In this document: piece by piece, positions 45,493 to 54,290 of the stretch | Layout: every line of letters starts with the position of its first letter | How positions within the stretch are numbered: the first letter of the stretch is position 1 | DNA from: Cytobacillus kochii | GTDB lineage: Bacteria > Bacillota > Bacilli > Bacillales > Cytobacillaceae | Length of the DNA stretch: 64,000 bases | NCBI RefSeq assembly: GCF_020171845.1 | Contig: NZ_JAIVAM010000014.1 | Span: 62,001-126,000, forward strand | Direction of reading: 5' to 3' | Program-made: the position numbers and the translations under genes | The notes under the pieces: model-generated | Seen by the model: the letters and a program-made list of their open reading frames with translations, nothing else | Told to the model about the DNA's origin: nothing | Database searches by the model: none

Positions 45493-46698
45493 ATGATTTT
45501 TGCTCAGCATGGTCCATCATGGAAGCCAAAGTTAGAACGCTTGTTATTAAGTCAATTAATAGATGGAGTAATTTGGGATCCGCGTGAAGAAAGAGTAGAA
45601 AGAATTAAAGAAATACGTAGTAATGATGAAAATTATTCTTCAGTTAAGCATATGGTAGATCTGAAAGTATATTATAAACAGTTTGCATCTTCTATTCCTA
45701 AAAGGTTAAATGATTTAGAGTACTTTCCGGAGAAAGACATAGATAGAGCTTATTTGAGAAGTACAGATAACCTAGAGACCTTAGTCGAAAAGTCTATAGA
45801 TTTTCAATTAGGCTTTGAAGTGGATGTAATAATGGCGCCATCCCTCTATCTATATAGTTTTAATGACAGGATAGTTGATAAGCTTTTAGATACATGGGAA
45901 ATCTTTTATGAACAACTTGAAGAAAAAGAAGTAGATAAAGGTAAGTTTGTTTCAATTATATTTAATGAAACAGCACTTGAGAATAAATCGTATATCACGG
46001 ATTTTTTAGATGACTTTAGTGATATTGCAAATAAATTTGATGGGATTTATATTACGATAGATCGAGAAAAAAATAATAATCACAGACATGATTTTAATCC
46101 AACTCGTTTAAATGGTATGTTGCAATTGATTTATGACCTAAAGAACTTGGGTTTAAAAGTAGTAATAGGTTACTCTGGAATTGAAAGTATAGTGTATTTT
46201 GCAGTAGGCGCGGATGCAGTTGGTACAGGCTGGTTTTATTCCTTGAGAAATTTTAATAAAGAACAAAAGGGATTAGAGCCAGTTGACGGTATGGGAAGGC
46301 AAAAAAAGAGATACACCTCAATGAAAATGTTGTTTGAACTTGCCATTGAAGAAGAAATTTTAAGTGTCCCTGATCATCTTCAAGAGGAGTTATATGGAAA
46401 GATTCTTACTGGATGTGAATTAGACGAAAAAATTTTAGTAGGAAATATAGAAGACATAAGCTTTAATGAAATATACGAACAATATTTTGAATCATTAAAA
46501 CAAGTTGTAGATGCTATTACAGAAAAAGGTAGCATTGAGGAGAAAATTAGTTTTGTAGAACAACTTCTCAATACAGCAGATTCAAATATAAAACACTATA
46601 ATGAATCGGAAACGTTGCAAAGAATTAATAATAGACACATTCGAAATTATCTTAATTCTTTGAGTCGATTTAAGAATGATAATTTTATCTTTATTTAA
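45493..46698 (+). CDS. Unknown protein, possible TIM-barrel, partner of the kinase
   Basis: 401 residues that I cannot place in a named family. The first 270 residues alternate strands and helices in a barrel-like rhythm (VIMAPSLYLYSFNDRI, FDGIYITIDREKN, GLKVVIGYSGIESIVYFAVGADAVGTGW). The C-terminal 120 residues are helical and charged. The GADAVGTGW stretch recalls phosphate- or product-binding loops of TIM barrels. It starts immediately after the kinase stop and is surely co-expressed, so it may be the kinase substrate or effector. Confidence 0.55.
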   Translation: MIFAQHGPSWKPKLERLLLSQLIDGVIWDPREERVERIKEIRSNDENYSSVKHMVDLKVYYKQFASSIPKRLNDLEYFPEKDIDRAYLRSTDNLETLVEKSIDFQLGFEVDVIMAPSLYLYSFNDRIVDKLLDTWEIFYEQLEEKEVDKGKFVSIIFNETALENKSYITDFLDDFSDIANKFDGIYITIDREKNNNHRHDFNPTRLNGMLQLIYDLKNLGLKVVIGYSGIESIVYFAVGADAVGTGWFYSLRNFNKEQKGLEPVDGMGRQKKRYTSMKMLFELAIEEEILSVPDHLQEELYGKILTGCELDEKILVGNIEDISFNEIYEQYFESLKQVVDAITEKGSIEEKISFVEQLLNTADSNIKHYNESETLQRINNRHIRNYLNSLSRFKNDNFIFI

Positions 46699-46704
46699 TA
46701 TAAA

Positions 46705-46738
46705 AAGGAGCTATTAATATATAATTTAATAGCTCCTT
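46705..46738. terminator. Bidirectional terminator between convergent genes
   Basis: AAGGAGCTATTAA and TTAATAGCTCCTT form a perfect 13-bp stem with an 8-base loop. The minus-strand transcript continues into TTTTATATTAAA. It overlaps the stop of the minus-strand gene by one base. Confidence 0.75.
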
Positions 46739-47418
46739 CACCCTGTTTCAATTGAAAAAATAGAAGTCTCAATTTGATATTTAGCAACACTACTGATAAA
46801 GGAAGGGTTTATATTTATTTTTACTCGATCTTTATTCGGTTTATAAATATAGTCTATCCTATCTTTGGAAACCCCAATTAACCCTACATTTTGATTTTTG
46901 AAATAATGAATTTGGTTTTTTTGTAATTTTATTGCTAATTCGAAGGGTAAAACAACATAGGAGTATGAAGAAAATTTCTTATTTATTGTTGCTTGAATTA
47001 TTGCTTTTTTCCAATTGGTTAATTTAGCTTCAAATGAAATGAACTGTAAGACTGGAAATTGAAATTCATGTGAAATAATATACCTTTTGGGTGTGACTTC
47101 TTTGATGATATTGGCTTTTGCTAATTTAGATAACAAATATGACAGGACCTTACCATCATAATCAGTGCGTTTTGCGATATAATCAAAAGTTCTAACACCT
47201 TTTTTGTGTAGATATCCAATAACTTTTGCAAATTGATAATTGGAAAGTAAATTTGCTTGTTCATAATTCATTAGATGAGCATCATCGACAATCACTTGAA
47301 CTATATCTACATTGCCGAACCTAGCGTTAAATTCAGATAAAAATTTTTCATTTTCTTTTAATTCATCTCTTTTAAGTTCAATAAATTTTTCTTGTAAACA
47401 TAATTCACTTGTAAACAT
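46738..47418 (-). CDS. Winged-helix plus PD-(D/E)XK nuclease-like protein
   Basis: 226 residues. The first 110 include a helix-turn-helix (FAKVIGYLHKKGVRTFDYIAKRTDYDGKVLSYLLSKLAKANII). The next part carries FISFEAKLTNWKKAIIQA and SYSYVVLP, the E-x-K and QA signature of a PD-(D/E)XK-fold group usually placed after winged helices. It converges on the kinase operon. It could be a nuclease effector, a regulator or a DNA sensor. AAGAGGTGCC lies upstream of the ATG. Confidence 0.65.
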   Translation of the reverse strand: MFTSELCLQEKFIELKRDELKENEKFLSEFNARFGNVDIVQVIVDDAHLMNYEQANLLSNYQFAKVIGYLHKKGVRTFDYIAKRTDYDGKVLSYLLSKLAKANIIKEVTPKRYIISHEFQFPVLQFISFEAKLTNWKKAIIQATINKKFSSYSYVVLPFELAIKLQKNQIHYFKNQNVGLIGVSKDRIDYIYKPNKDRVKININPSFISSVAKYQIETSIFSIETG

Positions 47419-47783
47419 TTTTAGGCACCTCTTCTTTATGATAACCTAAATTTCAAAAAAACTTAAGTGGAAAATCCTACACCATAATACTCTATAGTAA
47501 GAAGTACTATATTCCGATTATTCACAAGGAGTGAGTTGAAGCTGAGGAAGGTGTGGGAGTATTTGTTAAAAAGTAATGGATAGTTATAGACTAAGAGTTT
47601 AAGGAGCCACGGTAATGGAAACGTCGTAAAAAGGAATATCATCACATTTTAATCAAATTATTCGTCTATAAGTATTGTGTAATTTGGTAGGTTTCTGCTG
47701 AAGCATTGATGAACCATAAATAATATAATTAAATCATCTTCCTTTACATAGCCTGCCAGCGTATATGTTTTTTAAAGTTCTTT

Positions 47784-47805
47784 TTGAATACCCCTTGAAT
47801 ACCCT
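47784..47805. repeat. Tandem 11-bp repeat near the rpsI scrap
   Basis: TTGAATACCCC is followed directly by TTGAATACCCT. It lies about 100 bases left of the rpsI fragment. Short direct repeats beside an attachment site resemble arm-type binding sites of tyrosine integrases. Confidence 0.4.
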
Positions 47806-47904
47806 TTACGAAAAATCGGTTACAATCCCTCGATACAAAAAAGAGGGGAAATGTTGATTTAATGCGGTTTATTAAATTCCATATAATGGTAATTATGTTT
47901 ACTG

Positions 47905-47970
47905 TTGAAAGAACGTAAAAAATACGGTCTTAAAGGCGCTCGTCGTGCACCTCAGTTCTCAAAACGTTAA
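47905..47970 (+). pseudogene. rpsI: 3' end fragment of ribosomal protein S9 gene (attachment-site scar)
   Basis: The frame reads KERKKYGLKGARRAPQFSKR and a stop, the conserved C-terminus of bacterial S9. No start or upstream S9 sequence precedes it, so it is a 22-codon 3' fragment rather than a gene. Integrative elements that enter the 3' end of rpsI leave exactly this kind of duplicated end. A tyrosine integrase remnant begins 108 bases to the right. Confidence 0.8.
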
Positions 47971-47994
47971 TAAACCTTATATACCAAGGTTTTG

Positions 47995-48030
47995 CCCTCT
48001 ATGCTCTTATGAGCAGGGAGGGATTTTTTA
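47995..48030 (+). terminator. Terminator following the rpsI fragment
   Basis: CCCTCTATGCTC pairs with GAGCAGGGAGGG (one mismatch, one G-U) around TTAT, then ATTTTTTA. It is probably the native rpsI terminator carried with the duplicated 3' end. Confidence 0.65.
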
Positions 48031-48077
48031 TGTCCAAATTTGGAGTTGAATACGAATATCCCAAGCTAAAATTTCAT

Positions 48078-48400
48078 GTACTTTTGGAACATCTCGGCTG
48101 TTTTCTCCTTCGCTTCATCGGTCACATGAGTGTATATATCCATCGTGGTTTGAATATCTATATGTCCGAGCCGAGCTTGTACATCTTTGATGGAAGCACC
48201 AGCAGCAAACAACAAACTGGCATGTGTGTGCCGGAAGGCGTGAACATTTATTTGAGGCAGCTCCGGGTTCTTTAGATAAAATCCTCTCTAGCTTTTCATT
48301 TAAGTAAGCCAATCGACAATAATCCATTTCATGTTTTAACTGATTATAGACTGTAAAGATGGGTTTCTCGCCTTCAGAAAGTTCCTTTAAAACGGTTTAA
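48078..48400 (-). pseudogene. int: Tyrosine integrase, C-terminal remnant
   Basis: The minus strand encodes an intact C-terminal catalytic part: VHAFRHTHASLL (HxxR), AAGASIKDVQARLGH, and MDIYTHVTDEAKEKT with the nucleophilic Tyr. It ends near 48078. Upstream sequence (48290-48400) continues with changes of frame and the N-terminal half is missing. It is therefore a broken integrase of the Tn916/ICE/phage type, next to the rpsI scar. Confidence 0.75.
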
Positions 48401-48404
48401 CTTA

Positions 48405-48680
48405 TTATCAAATACACTTTTTCCCCTCTTATATCATCAATTAATTCAAATAAATCCTCCGTACTACGAGTAATCCGAGTTAAGTTAAGTCTGTAACATA
48501 AATAATGTCGCTTTCTGTAAATCCTCAAACAATTTTTTTGAAGTTGCTCACGATCATTTGTTGCTCCAGAAATTTTTTCTTCAAAAATAATATCGATTTC
48601 GATTTCGTTCAGTTGCTGAAATTACCGTGAAGGATTTTGCCTAGTCGAACTGACACGTATTTTACTGTCCATCTTGAGCG
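48405..48680 (-). pseudogene. Serine recombinase (resolvase) remnant
   Basis: Frame-shifted pieces on the minus strand read IRVSSTRQNPSR, then IDIIFEEKISGATNDREQLQK, then RITRSTEDLFELIDDIRGEK, in the order found in Tn3-type resolvases and invertases. Stops and at least two frame changes break it up, and the C-terminal helix-turn-helix is gone. It lies directly beside the integrase remnant. Confidence 0.7.
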
Positions 48681-48858
48681 CACGTAATATCGCTTTGAAT
48701 ACTTAGTGTCTATGGATTATCCAATTTAGTTTAAAGAAATAATTGGAAATAGTATCCAAAAATGTATTGACATTTATATTTAACAATTGTATTGTGTTCT
48801 TAAATTAATTTACAAATCCAAATATTCTTACTTTTAAAAATAATTAGAGGTGACCATA

Positions 48859-49323
48859 ATGAAAATTAATTGGAAGCAACAAAAGGCCATTTCCAATCCA
48901 TTACGTTCAAGGATCATTGCATTACTATATGAAAAGCCTATGACACCGAAACAAACAGCCGATCTGTTAAAGAAGAACCCAGGTACCATTTATTATCACA
49001 TCCAGCAACTTGTAAAACATGAAATTCTAGAAGTAGACAGTGTCAATACTGATAAGGGGATAGTAGAAAAATATTATAAGTCTAAGGCCGTAACTTTCAC
49101 AAACCCAGAGCAGGAAACACCTCCAGAACATGTTGAGCAAAAAATGGCAACTGTTTATCTTTCTCAAAAGCTTGTTAACGAATTAAGCAAAGATATAGAA
49201 AAGCTTTTTTATAAATATGGACACTTGTCTTTCAAAGAAAGGGATGAAGAAGAACAATTATCATATTCTATTGAGTATCTAATTAAAAAACATATTAATG
49301 AGGGGGAAAAAAGTGAAGAATAA
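48859..49323 (+). CDS. ArsR-type helix-turn-helix regulator
   Basis: 154 residues with a winged helix at residues 5-75 (KQQKAISNPLRSRIIALLYEKPMTPKQTADLL, GTIYYHIQQLVKHEILEV). ATG 48859 after AGAGGTG. Its end overlaps the MFS transporter start, so it most likely controls that transporter. The ligand is unknown; no metal-binding cysteines are visible. Confidence 0.85.
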   Translation: MKINWKQQKAISNPLRSRIIALLYEKPMTPKQTADLLKKNPGTIYYHIQQLVKHEILEVDSVNTDKGIVEKYYKSKAVTFTNPEQETPPEHVEQKMATVYLSQKLVNELSKDIEKLFYKYGHLSFKERDEEEQLSYSIEYLIKKHINEGEKSEE

Positions 49324-50575
49324 ATTAAAGCCATTTATGTTAGAAAGAAATTTTCTTATTCTAATAATAGGTGTTTTAATAAACGGAGTAGGAAGTGGTA
49401 TATACTCTGTTGCGGGCATGTTGCTTGTTTTACATTTGAGTGGAAGCGTTCTTTATTCTGGATTCGCATTTTTTGCCATATCTTTTGCAGGCACATTGGC
49501 ATTTTTAATTGCTCCATTAGCGAATTATGCTAAGTATAAAAATGGTTTAGTTTACAGTAACCTTATAAAAGCGATTTTACTAGTTACGATCCCAGTTTTA
49601 CACTATACGATTGGAATAAACGTTTGGTATGTAATTAGTATGTTATTTATTACTGCCTTATTTACTCAATTTACGTATCCTATTGAATCAACCATATTGC
49701 CGATCATCGTAGGACAGGACAATATTATTGAAGCCAATTCTTATTTACAAACGATTCGGGAAGCGATGGACATTGCATTTTTAGCACTGGCAGGGATTAT
49801 CATAACATTTGTTGGAACAATACCGGCCATTTCGATCACTGCAACCTGTATATTATTAGTTTCTATCTCTTACGCCTTCTTCAATTTCGATCAACCATCG
49901 GTTAACAAGGAAAAATCAAGCTCTATAAAAGCGGCTTCTAGTGTCTATTTTCTGGACTTAAAAGCAGGTTTTAATTACATTAAAGACTCATTGATTCCGA
50001 AAATGATTTTTTCTATTATCTTCATAAACATTGCGATGGTTATTATGACAACAAATTTACCCGCATTCTCTCTTCTAAAAAGTAATGGTGTTGAAGCTGC
50101 GTATGGTTTTTATTTAGCTTCCATGTCTATTGGGATAATGATTGGAACTATCATTACTCCAAGATTAAAACAAATTAATTTTGGGAAATTAATTATAGTG
50201 GCATTTATTGGCTCAGGAATCATGTGGATGGGTACAGCAACATTGCCACTTATACCATCGACCATTTTATTTAGTGCAGGTGCTATATCAATAGGGATAC
50301 TGAATTTGCTAATATTTTCTGCTATACAGAAACAGGTTGAAACTGCGTACATTGGTAGGGTAGTGACCTTGATAACTAGTGCATCAGCTTTGGGAATGCC
50401 TTTAGGTTCACTTATAGGAGGGTTTCTAGGTGAAACATTTACACCAGCACTTGCTATTATGATCTGTAGTATTTCTATGATAATTTTTAGCGTTTACTGG
50501 TTAAGTAGTTCTGTGTTACGTAAATTACCTAAGATTGATAGTGTAAATCTTTTCAAAGATAAAATTGAGGCCTAA
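49313..50575 (+). CDS. MFS transporter
   Basis: 420 residues with about 12 membrane helices and the typical loop after helix 2. GTG 49313 lies 6 bases after GAGGGGGA; the upstream ATG at 49298 falls inside the regulator and lacks a site. Pattern is that of macrolide-efflux-like MFS proteins (FVISMLFITALFTQFTYPIESTILPIIV class, abbreviated here). Likely drug or metabolite efflux under the preceding regulator. Confidence 0.82.
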   Translation: MKNKLKPFMLERNFLILIIGVLINGVGSGIYSVAGMLLVLHLSGSVLYSGFAFFAISFAGTLAFLIAPLANYAKYKNGLVYSNLIKAILLVTIPVLHYTIGINVWYVISMLFITALFTQFTYPIESTILPIIVGQDNIIEANSYLQTIREAMDIAFLALAGIIITFVGTIPAISITATCILLVSISYAFFNFDQPSVNKEKSSSIKAASSVYFLDLKAGFNYIKDSLIPKMIFSIIFINIAMVIMTTNLPAFSLLKSNGVEAAYGFYLASMSIGIMIGTIITPRLKQINFGKLIIVAFIGSGIMWMGTATLPLIPSTILFSAGAISIGILNLLIFSAIQKQVETAYIGRVVTLITSASALGMPLGSLIGGFLGETFTPALAIMICSISMIIFSVYWLSSSVLRKLPKIDSVNLFKDKIEA

Positions 50576-50576
50576 G

Positions 50577-50623
50577 TTTAAAAGGGTTCTGGTCATCGAA
50601 AAACGATGCTCGGGATCCTTTTT
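50577..50623 (+). terminator. Terminator after the MFS gene
   Basis: A long imperfect stem running from AAAAGGGTTC through CATCG/CGATG to GGATCC is followed by TTTTTT. It closes the regulator-transporter unit. Confidence 0.7.
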
Positions 50624-50844
50624 TACAAGTTTCCTTTTTTAAAACTTTGCTTGAGATTCGGTCATGAAAAGTAATATAACAAAAAAGTCTCGCAACGTGT
50701 ACCTTTAAAAACTATGTTTGATCCAAAAGGGGAAACTATGCCTAAGCTAATGCAGTCAATAATTGATTCCTTTGGCAAAATCTATGGTCATAATAATTAC
50801 TAATAGTTGGCTAAACGTTTTTTTGTAATTCTTTATTTTGAAAA

Positions 50845-50870
50845 TGAACGATTCTTCCCAGTTAATCGTA
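50845..50870 (+). promoter_or_regulatory. ECF-type promoter, likely SigY autoregulated
   Basis: TGAACG at 50845-50850, 16 bases, then CGTA at 50867-50870, about 35 bases ahead of the sigY start. The AAC and CGT core elements are those of ECF sigma promoters, and SigY of B. subtilis controls its own operon. Match judged by eye. Confidence 0.55.
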
Positions 50871-50905
50871 TTACATATAGATTATTATTGTATGGAGTAG
50901 ATCTC

Positions 50906-51436
50906 ATGGATGAAAAGGACTTAATTCGAAAGGCGAAAAAAGGAGATACATTGGCGCTTTCGAAGCTGCTACAACAGAATTATTCGTTCCTCGTAAAGTA
51001 TTTAATGAAAGTTACCCTTCATCCACAAGTCGCAGAAGATTTAACACAAGAGACGATGATGAAGTGTATTGAAAAAATCCAACTGTATAATGGTGAATCA
51101 AAGTTTTCCTCATGGCTCATCACAATCGCAACGAACCTTTTCATCGATCAAAAGCGGAGAAAGAAGCTGGAGAATAACTGGCTAGAGCAGGAACAAGTGC
51201 TCCGAAAAATGAAATGGAATGCAGCAAATATGAATGAAGATTGGGCAGATGTACTTGATATACTTGCCCAAATTGATGAGGGAATACGTATGCCAATCGT
51301 ATTAAAGCATTATTACGGATATTCATATGGGGAAATTGGGAAAATGATGGGTCTAGCAGAAGGAACAGTAAAATCTCGAGTTTCAAATGGTCTAAAAAAT
51401 GTACGAAAGGAGTTGGCTGATCTTGAAGGATTATGA
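50906..51436 (+). CDS. sigY: ECF RNA polymerase sigma factor SigY
   Basis: 176 residues: region 2 (LVKYLMKVTLHPQVAEDLTQETMMKCIEKI, SKFSSWLITIATNLFIDQKRRKK) and region 4 (RMPIVLKHYYGYSYGEIGKMMGLAEGTVKSRVSNGLKNVRK). ATG 50906 follows GGAG; an upstream frame to 50807 has no family match. The identity rests on the operon: the next five genes match yxlC, D, E, F and G in order. Confidence 0.85.
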   Translation: MDEKDLIRKAKKGDTLALSKLLQQNYSFLVKYLMKVTLHPQVAEDLTQETMMKCIEKIQLYNGESKFSSWLITIATNLFIDQKRRKKLENNWLEQEQVLRKMKWNAANMNEDWADVLDILAQIDEGIRMPIVLKHYYGYSYGEIGKMMGLAEGTVKSRVSNGLKNVRKELADLEGL

Positions 51437-51767
51437 TTCTAAAAATAGTAATTCTATGTTGGATGATGAAGAGGAATTAACGGTTAAGCAATTAACAGAT
51501 GGTTTAGAAAAACTGGATCAATGGAATCCAGTATCTACTCCAAACTTACAATGGTTTCAACAGAATGTTGAATTAGAGAAAAAAAGAATACGAAAAAAAC
51601 AATGGAAAGACCTCCTCACGTTTATCTCTGTTGCAGTATTAGTGCTTTCAGTTGTGATTGCTGTCGTTTATCGCCAGCCAATTCTTTTTCTTTATTTTCA
51701 GCTTGTGGGGATTATCTTACTGCCCGTCGCTCTTAACAAAACTAGAAAGAAGGTCAGTAATGAATGA
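51423..51767 (+). CDS. yxlC: SigY operon protein YxlC, anti-sigma component
   Basis: 114 residues: a soluble acidic N-terminus (LDDEEELTVKQLTDGLEKLDQWNPVSTP) and two C-terminal membrane helices. In B. subtilis YxlC with YxlD restrains SigY. The TTG at 51423 overlaps the sigY end; ATG 51456 is an alternative. The next start overlaps its stop by ATGA. Confidence 0.75.
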   Translation: MKDYDSKNSNSMLDDEEELTVKQLTDGLEKLDQWNPVSTPNLQWFQQNVELEKKRIRKKQWKDLLTFISVAVLVLSVVIAVVYRQPILFLYFQLVGIILLPVALNKTRKKVSNE

Positions 51768-51988
51768 ACTCAAATGAACTAGGTAGCATATCACTTTGGT
51801 TATGGCTTGTGATTGCGTTCATTCTGATTTGCCAGAGCTCATGGATGTTTTGGGATGCGCGAAAAAGAGGACACAATGCTTGGCTATGGGGCTTCTTAGG
51901 TCTTATTCAATTTCCAACGTATCTTATTATCTATCTTATTTTTGCAAGAAAAATATTTAAAAGAAAGGTCTCAGGATCAAATTCCTGA
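51764..51988 (+). CDS. yxlD: SigY operon membrane protein YxlD
   Basis: 74 residues with two membrane helices around WMFWDARKRGHNAWLWGFLGLIQF, the pattern of YxlD, which acts with YxlC as negative regulator of SigY. The stop codon lies inside a terminator-like hairpin, so the downstream transporter genes may be partly uncoupled. Confidence 0.75.
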   Translation: MNSNELGSISLWLWLVIAFILICQSSWMFWDARKRGHNAWLWGFLGLIQFPTYLIIYLIFARKIFKRKVSGSNS

Positions 51989-51999
51989 GATTTTTTTTT
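51969..51999 (+). terminator. Internal terminator between yxlD and yxlE
   Basis: TCTCAGG and CCTGAGA form a 7-bp stem with an 8-base loop, followed by nine T. It overlaps the yxlD stop and probably lowers expression of yxlEFG relative to sigY-yxlCD. Confidence 0.75.
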
Positions 52000-52064
52000 C
52001 GTGAGTGAACGAATAGGCAAACGTAATCGTATTAAGGATAAATAAACAGTTTGGAGGAGAAAAA

Positions 52065-52268
52065 ATGAATGAACTGTTAAATGGAATCCCATGGGGAGCG
52101 TTTGCGCCAATCATTGTCTTACAATTAATTCTTATGTTTATCGCATTAGTTTCTTGTATTAAAGAAGAAAAAACAAACGGACCAAAATGGTTGTGGGTTC
52201 TTGTTATTCTCATTATCGGCATAATAGGGCCAGTGCTTTATTTGGTTGTTGGAAGGAGAAATGATTAA
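52065..52268 (+). CDS. yxlE: SigY operon membrane protein YxlE
   Basis: 67 residues with two membrane helices and the phospholipase-D-N-terminal-like pattern (KWLWVLVILIIGIIGPVLYLVVGRR). GGAGGAG site. It probably accompanies the YxlFG transporter; its last base is shared with the yxlF start. Confidence 0.75.
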   Translation: MNELLNGIPWGAFAPIIVLQLILMFIALVSCIKEEKTNGPKWLWVLVILIIGIIGPVLYLVVGRRND

Positions 52269-53176
52269 TGGAATTATTAAAGGCAAGCGATTTAGTAAAA
52301 AGTTTTGGAAATACGAATGCTGCTGTTAAAGGAATCAATTTTCATATTGAAGAAGGCAGGTGCGTTTCATTACTTGGACCAAATGGAGCAGGAAAGACAA
52401 CGACATTAAAAATGCTATCCGGATTGTTGGCACCGACTTCCGGCAGTATTAATTTTAAAGGGGAAAAACCAAAGGATTTAAGGCCGTATATTGGGTATTT
52501 ACCTCAATATCCTGCTTTCTATAATTGGATGAGCGGAAAGGAGTTTCTTGTTTTCGCAGGACAATTGGCAAAAATGAATCGTAAGGAAGCAGAAAAACGG
52601 AGTGAGGAATTACTTGAAAGAGTGGGTCTAACGAATGCAAAAAAAAGAAAAATAGGAGGTTATTCTGGTGGAATGAAGCAGCGCCTCGGATTGGCGCAGG
52701 CACTCATTCATCGTCCGAAATTACTTATTTTAGATGAGCCTGTTTCTGCACTCGACCCACTTGGGAGACGGGAAGTGTTGGACATGATGAGAGAGATTAA
52801 AGAGGAAACAACCATTCTTTTCTCAACTCATGTCCTTCACGATGCAGAAGAAATAAGTGATGACATTCTTATCATGCATGCTGGGGAAATTGCGATATCA
52901 GGTAGCCTGGGAAGTGTCATGGAGGAGTATCGGCAACCTATTTTACAAATCGAATTCGAATCACCAGCTGTTGATTGGTTAAAGAGCATAGCGAGTTATA
53001 GCTTTGTATCTGAAGTAAACATTCAAGGTAATAAAACCAGCATCGTATTAAAAGATATGGTAAATGGAAAGCAGACATTATTAAAAGATATTGTGGATAG
53101 AAAACTTCCGATTCGTAAGTTCGAGATTTCTCAAACAACATTAGAAGATTTATTTGTCAAGGTGGTGAAGGCATGA
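52268..53176 (+). CDS. yxlF: ABC transporter ATP-binding protein YxlF
   Basis: 302 residues: Walker A GPNGAGKTTT, signature YSGGMKQRLGLAQAL, Walker B LLILDEPVSALDP and H-loop FSTHVLHDAEE. Pairs with the permease YxlG, which starts before its stop. The substrate of this SigY-controlled exporter is not known; toxin-peptide resistance has been suggested for the B. subtilis system. Confidence 0.85.
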   Translation: MELLKASDLVKSFGNTNAAVKGINFHIEEGRCVSLLGPNGAGKTTTLKMLSGLLAPTSGSINFKGEKPKDLRPYIGYLPQYPAFYNWMSGKEFLVFAGQLAKMNRKEAEKRSEELLERVGLTNAKKRKIGGYSGGMKQRLGLAQALIHRPKLLILDEPVSALDPLGRREVLDMMREIKEETTILFSTHVLHDAEEISDDILIMHAGEIAISGSLGSVMEEYRQPILQIEFESPAVDWLKSIASYSFVSEVNIQGNKTSIVLKDMVNGKQTLLKDIVDRKLPIRKFEISQTTLEDLFVKVVKA

Positions 53177-53952
53177 CGCAATGGACTGTTCTTTATCAAA
53201 AAGAAATAACGGAAATGGTGCGGAATTATAAAATTTTATGGATTCCAATTGTGTTTATTTTGCTAGGTGTTATGCAGCCGGTTAGTTCGTATTATATGCC
53301 GGAAATTTTGGACACTTTTGGCGGTCTTCCAGAAGGTACAATCCTTGAAATGCCTACTCCAACTGGGGCTGAAGTATTAATGAATGTTCTATCTAATTAT
53401 GGGATGCTTGGTGTACTTATTCTTGTTTTGAGTGCAATGGGTGTTGTTTCCGAAGAAAGACAAAGTGGAGTAGCAGCTATGGTCATGATTAAACCAGTTT
53501 CTTATTCCTTATATATATTATCTAAATGGGCTGGGTTACTTACAATTACACTCGTTTCATTGTTTATCGGATATGTAGCTTCTTGGTATTATACGAGCTT
53601 ACTCATTGAAACAGTCGCTTTTGAGCGCATTTTTCAAAGTGTAGTGATCTACAGCATATGGTTAGTTTTTGTTGTTACATTGACGCTCTTTTTTAGTACG
53701 ATAATGAAAGGAAATGGTAGTGTTGCTTTTGTTACAATATTTGTGATCTTTGCCATTTCAACAGTTACATCCCTTCTAGGAAAGTATATGAAATGGAGTC
53801 CGGCTACGATGACTGAGCACACAGGACAGGTCTTGCTGTCAGGAAAACTAGATTCTAGTTTCTTACTAGCTTTTATTATAACTATTGCTATTATTATCGT
53901 CGTACTCATCGCAACCGTACAACTCTTTAAGCGGAAAGACTTATTGGAATAA
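53173..53952 (+). CDS. yxlG: ABC transporter permease YxlG
   Basis: 259 residues with six membrane helices (ABC-2 type; LVLSAMGVVSEERQSGVAAMVMIKPVS after helix 2). Overlaps yxlF by 4 bases. Last gene of the sigY operon; a terminator follows about 80 bases later. Confidence 0.82.
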   Translation: MTQWTVLYQKEITEMVRNYKILWIPIVFILLGVMQPVSSYYMPEILDTFGGLPEGTILEMPTPTGAEVLMNVLSNYGMLGVLILVLSAMGVVSEERQSGVAAMVMIKPVSYSLYILSKWAGLLTITLVSLFIGYVASWYYTSLLIETVAFERIFQSVVIYSIWLVFVVTLTLFFSTIMKGNGSVAFVTIFVIFAISTVTSLLGKYMKWSPATMTEHTGQVLLSGKLDSSFLLAFIITIAIIIVVLIATVQLFKRKDLLE

Positions 53953-54030
53953 AAAATCCTTTTTCATACATTTTTGTAGCCATATAACACTTCGCAAAAT
54001 GGTAATATACTTCTTATATAAATGTTAACC

Positions 54031-54061
54031 CTCTTTGTTCTTAAGGAGCAAGGAGTTTTTT
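54031..54061 (+). terminator. Terminator after the sigY operon
   Basis: CTCTTTGTTC pairs with GAGCAAGGAG (three G-U pairs) around five bases and is followed by six T. Confidence 0.7.
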
Positions 54062-54290
54062 ATGCCTAAATATGAATTTAAAGTGTTCTAGGATCAAGGA
54101 TAAATAATTATATTGTTCAATCTTGCAAGAATATGTTTGAGAAACAAGCTCTTCATAAAACGAAGATGAATTCGTTTTTTAAATCATCCAATCTAAGTAC
54201 AATCCATTTACCTCATATTAATTTCCCCCTTGTATCTCACGTAACGTGAGTTGTTAAAATTAATTCACAATCTATCAAGGAGGATAAATT

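Noticed and set aside
47463-47645. 60-codon minus-strand frame upstream of the nuclease-like gene
   Set aside because: Low-complexity hydrophobic translation, no ribosome site, and no neighbour support.
48009-48275. 88-codon + strand frame after the rpsI fragment
   Set aside because: The opposite strand encodes a recognisable integrase C-terminus with HxxR and the catalytic Tyr; the + frame is its antisense.
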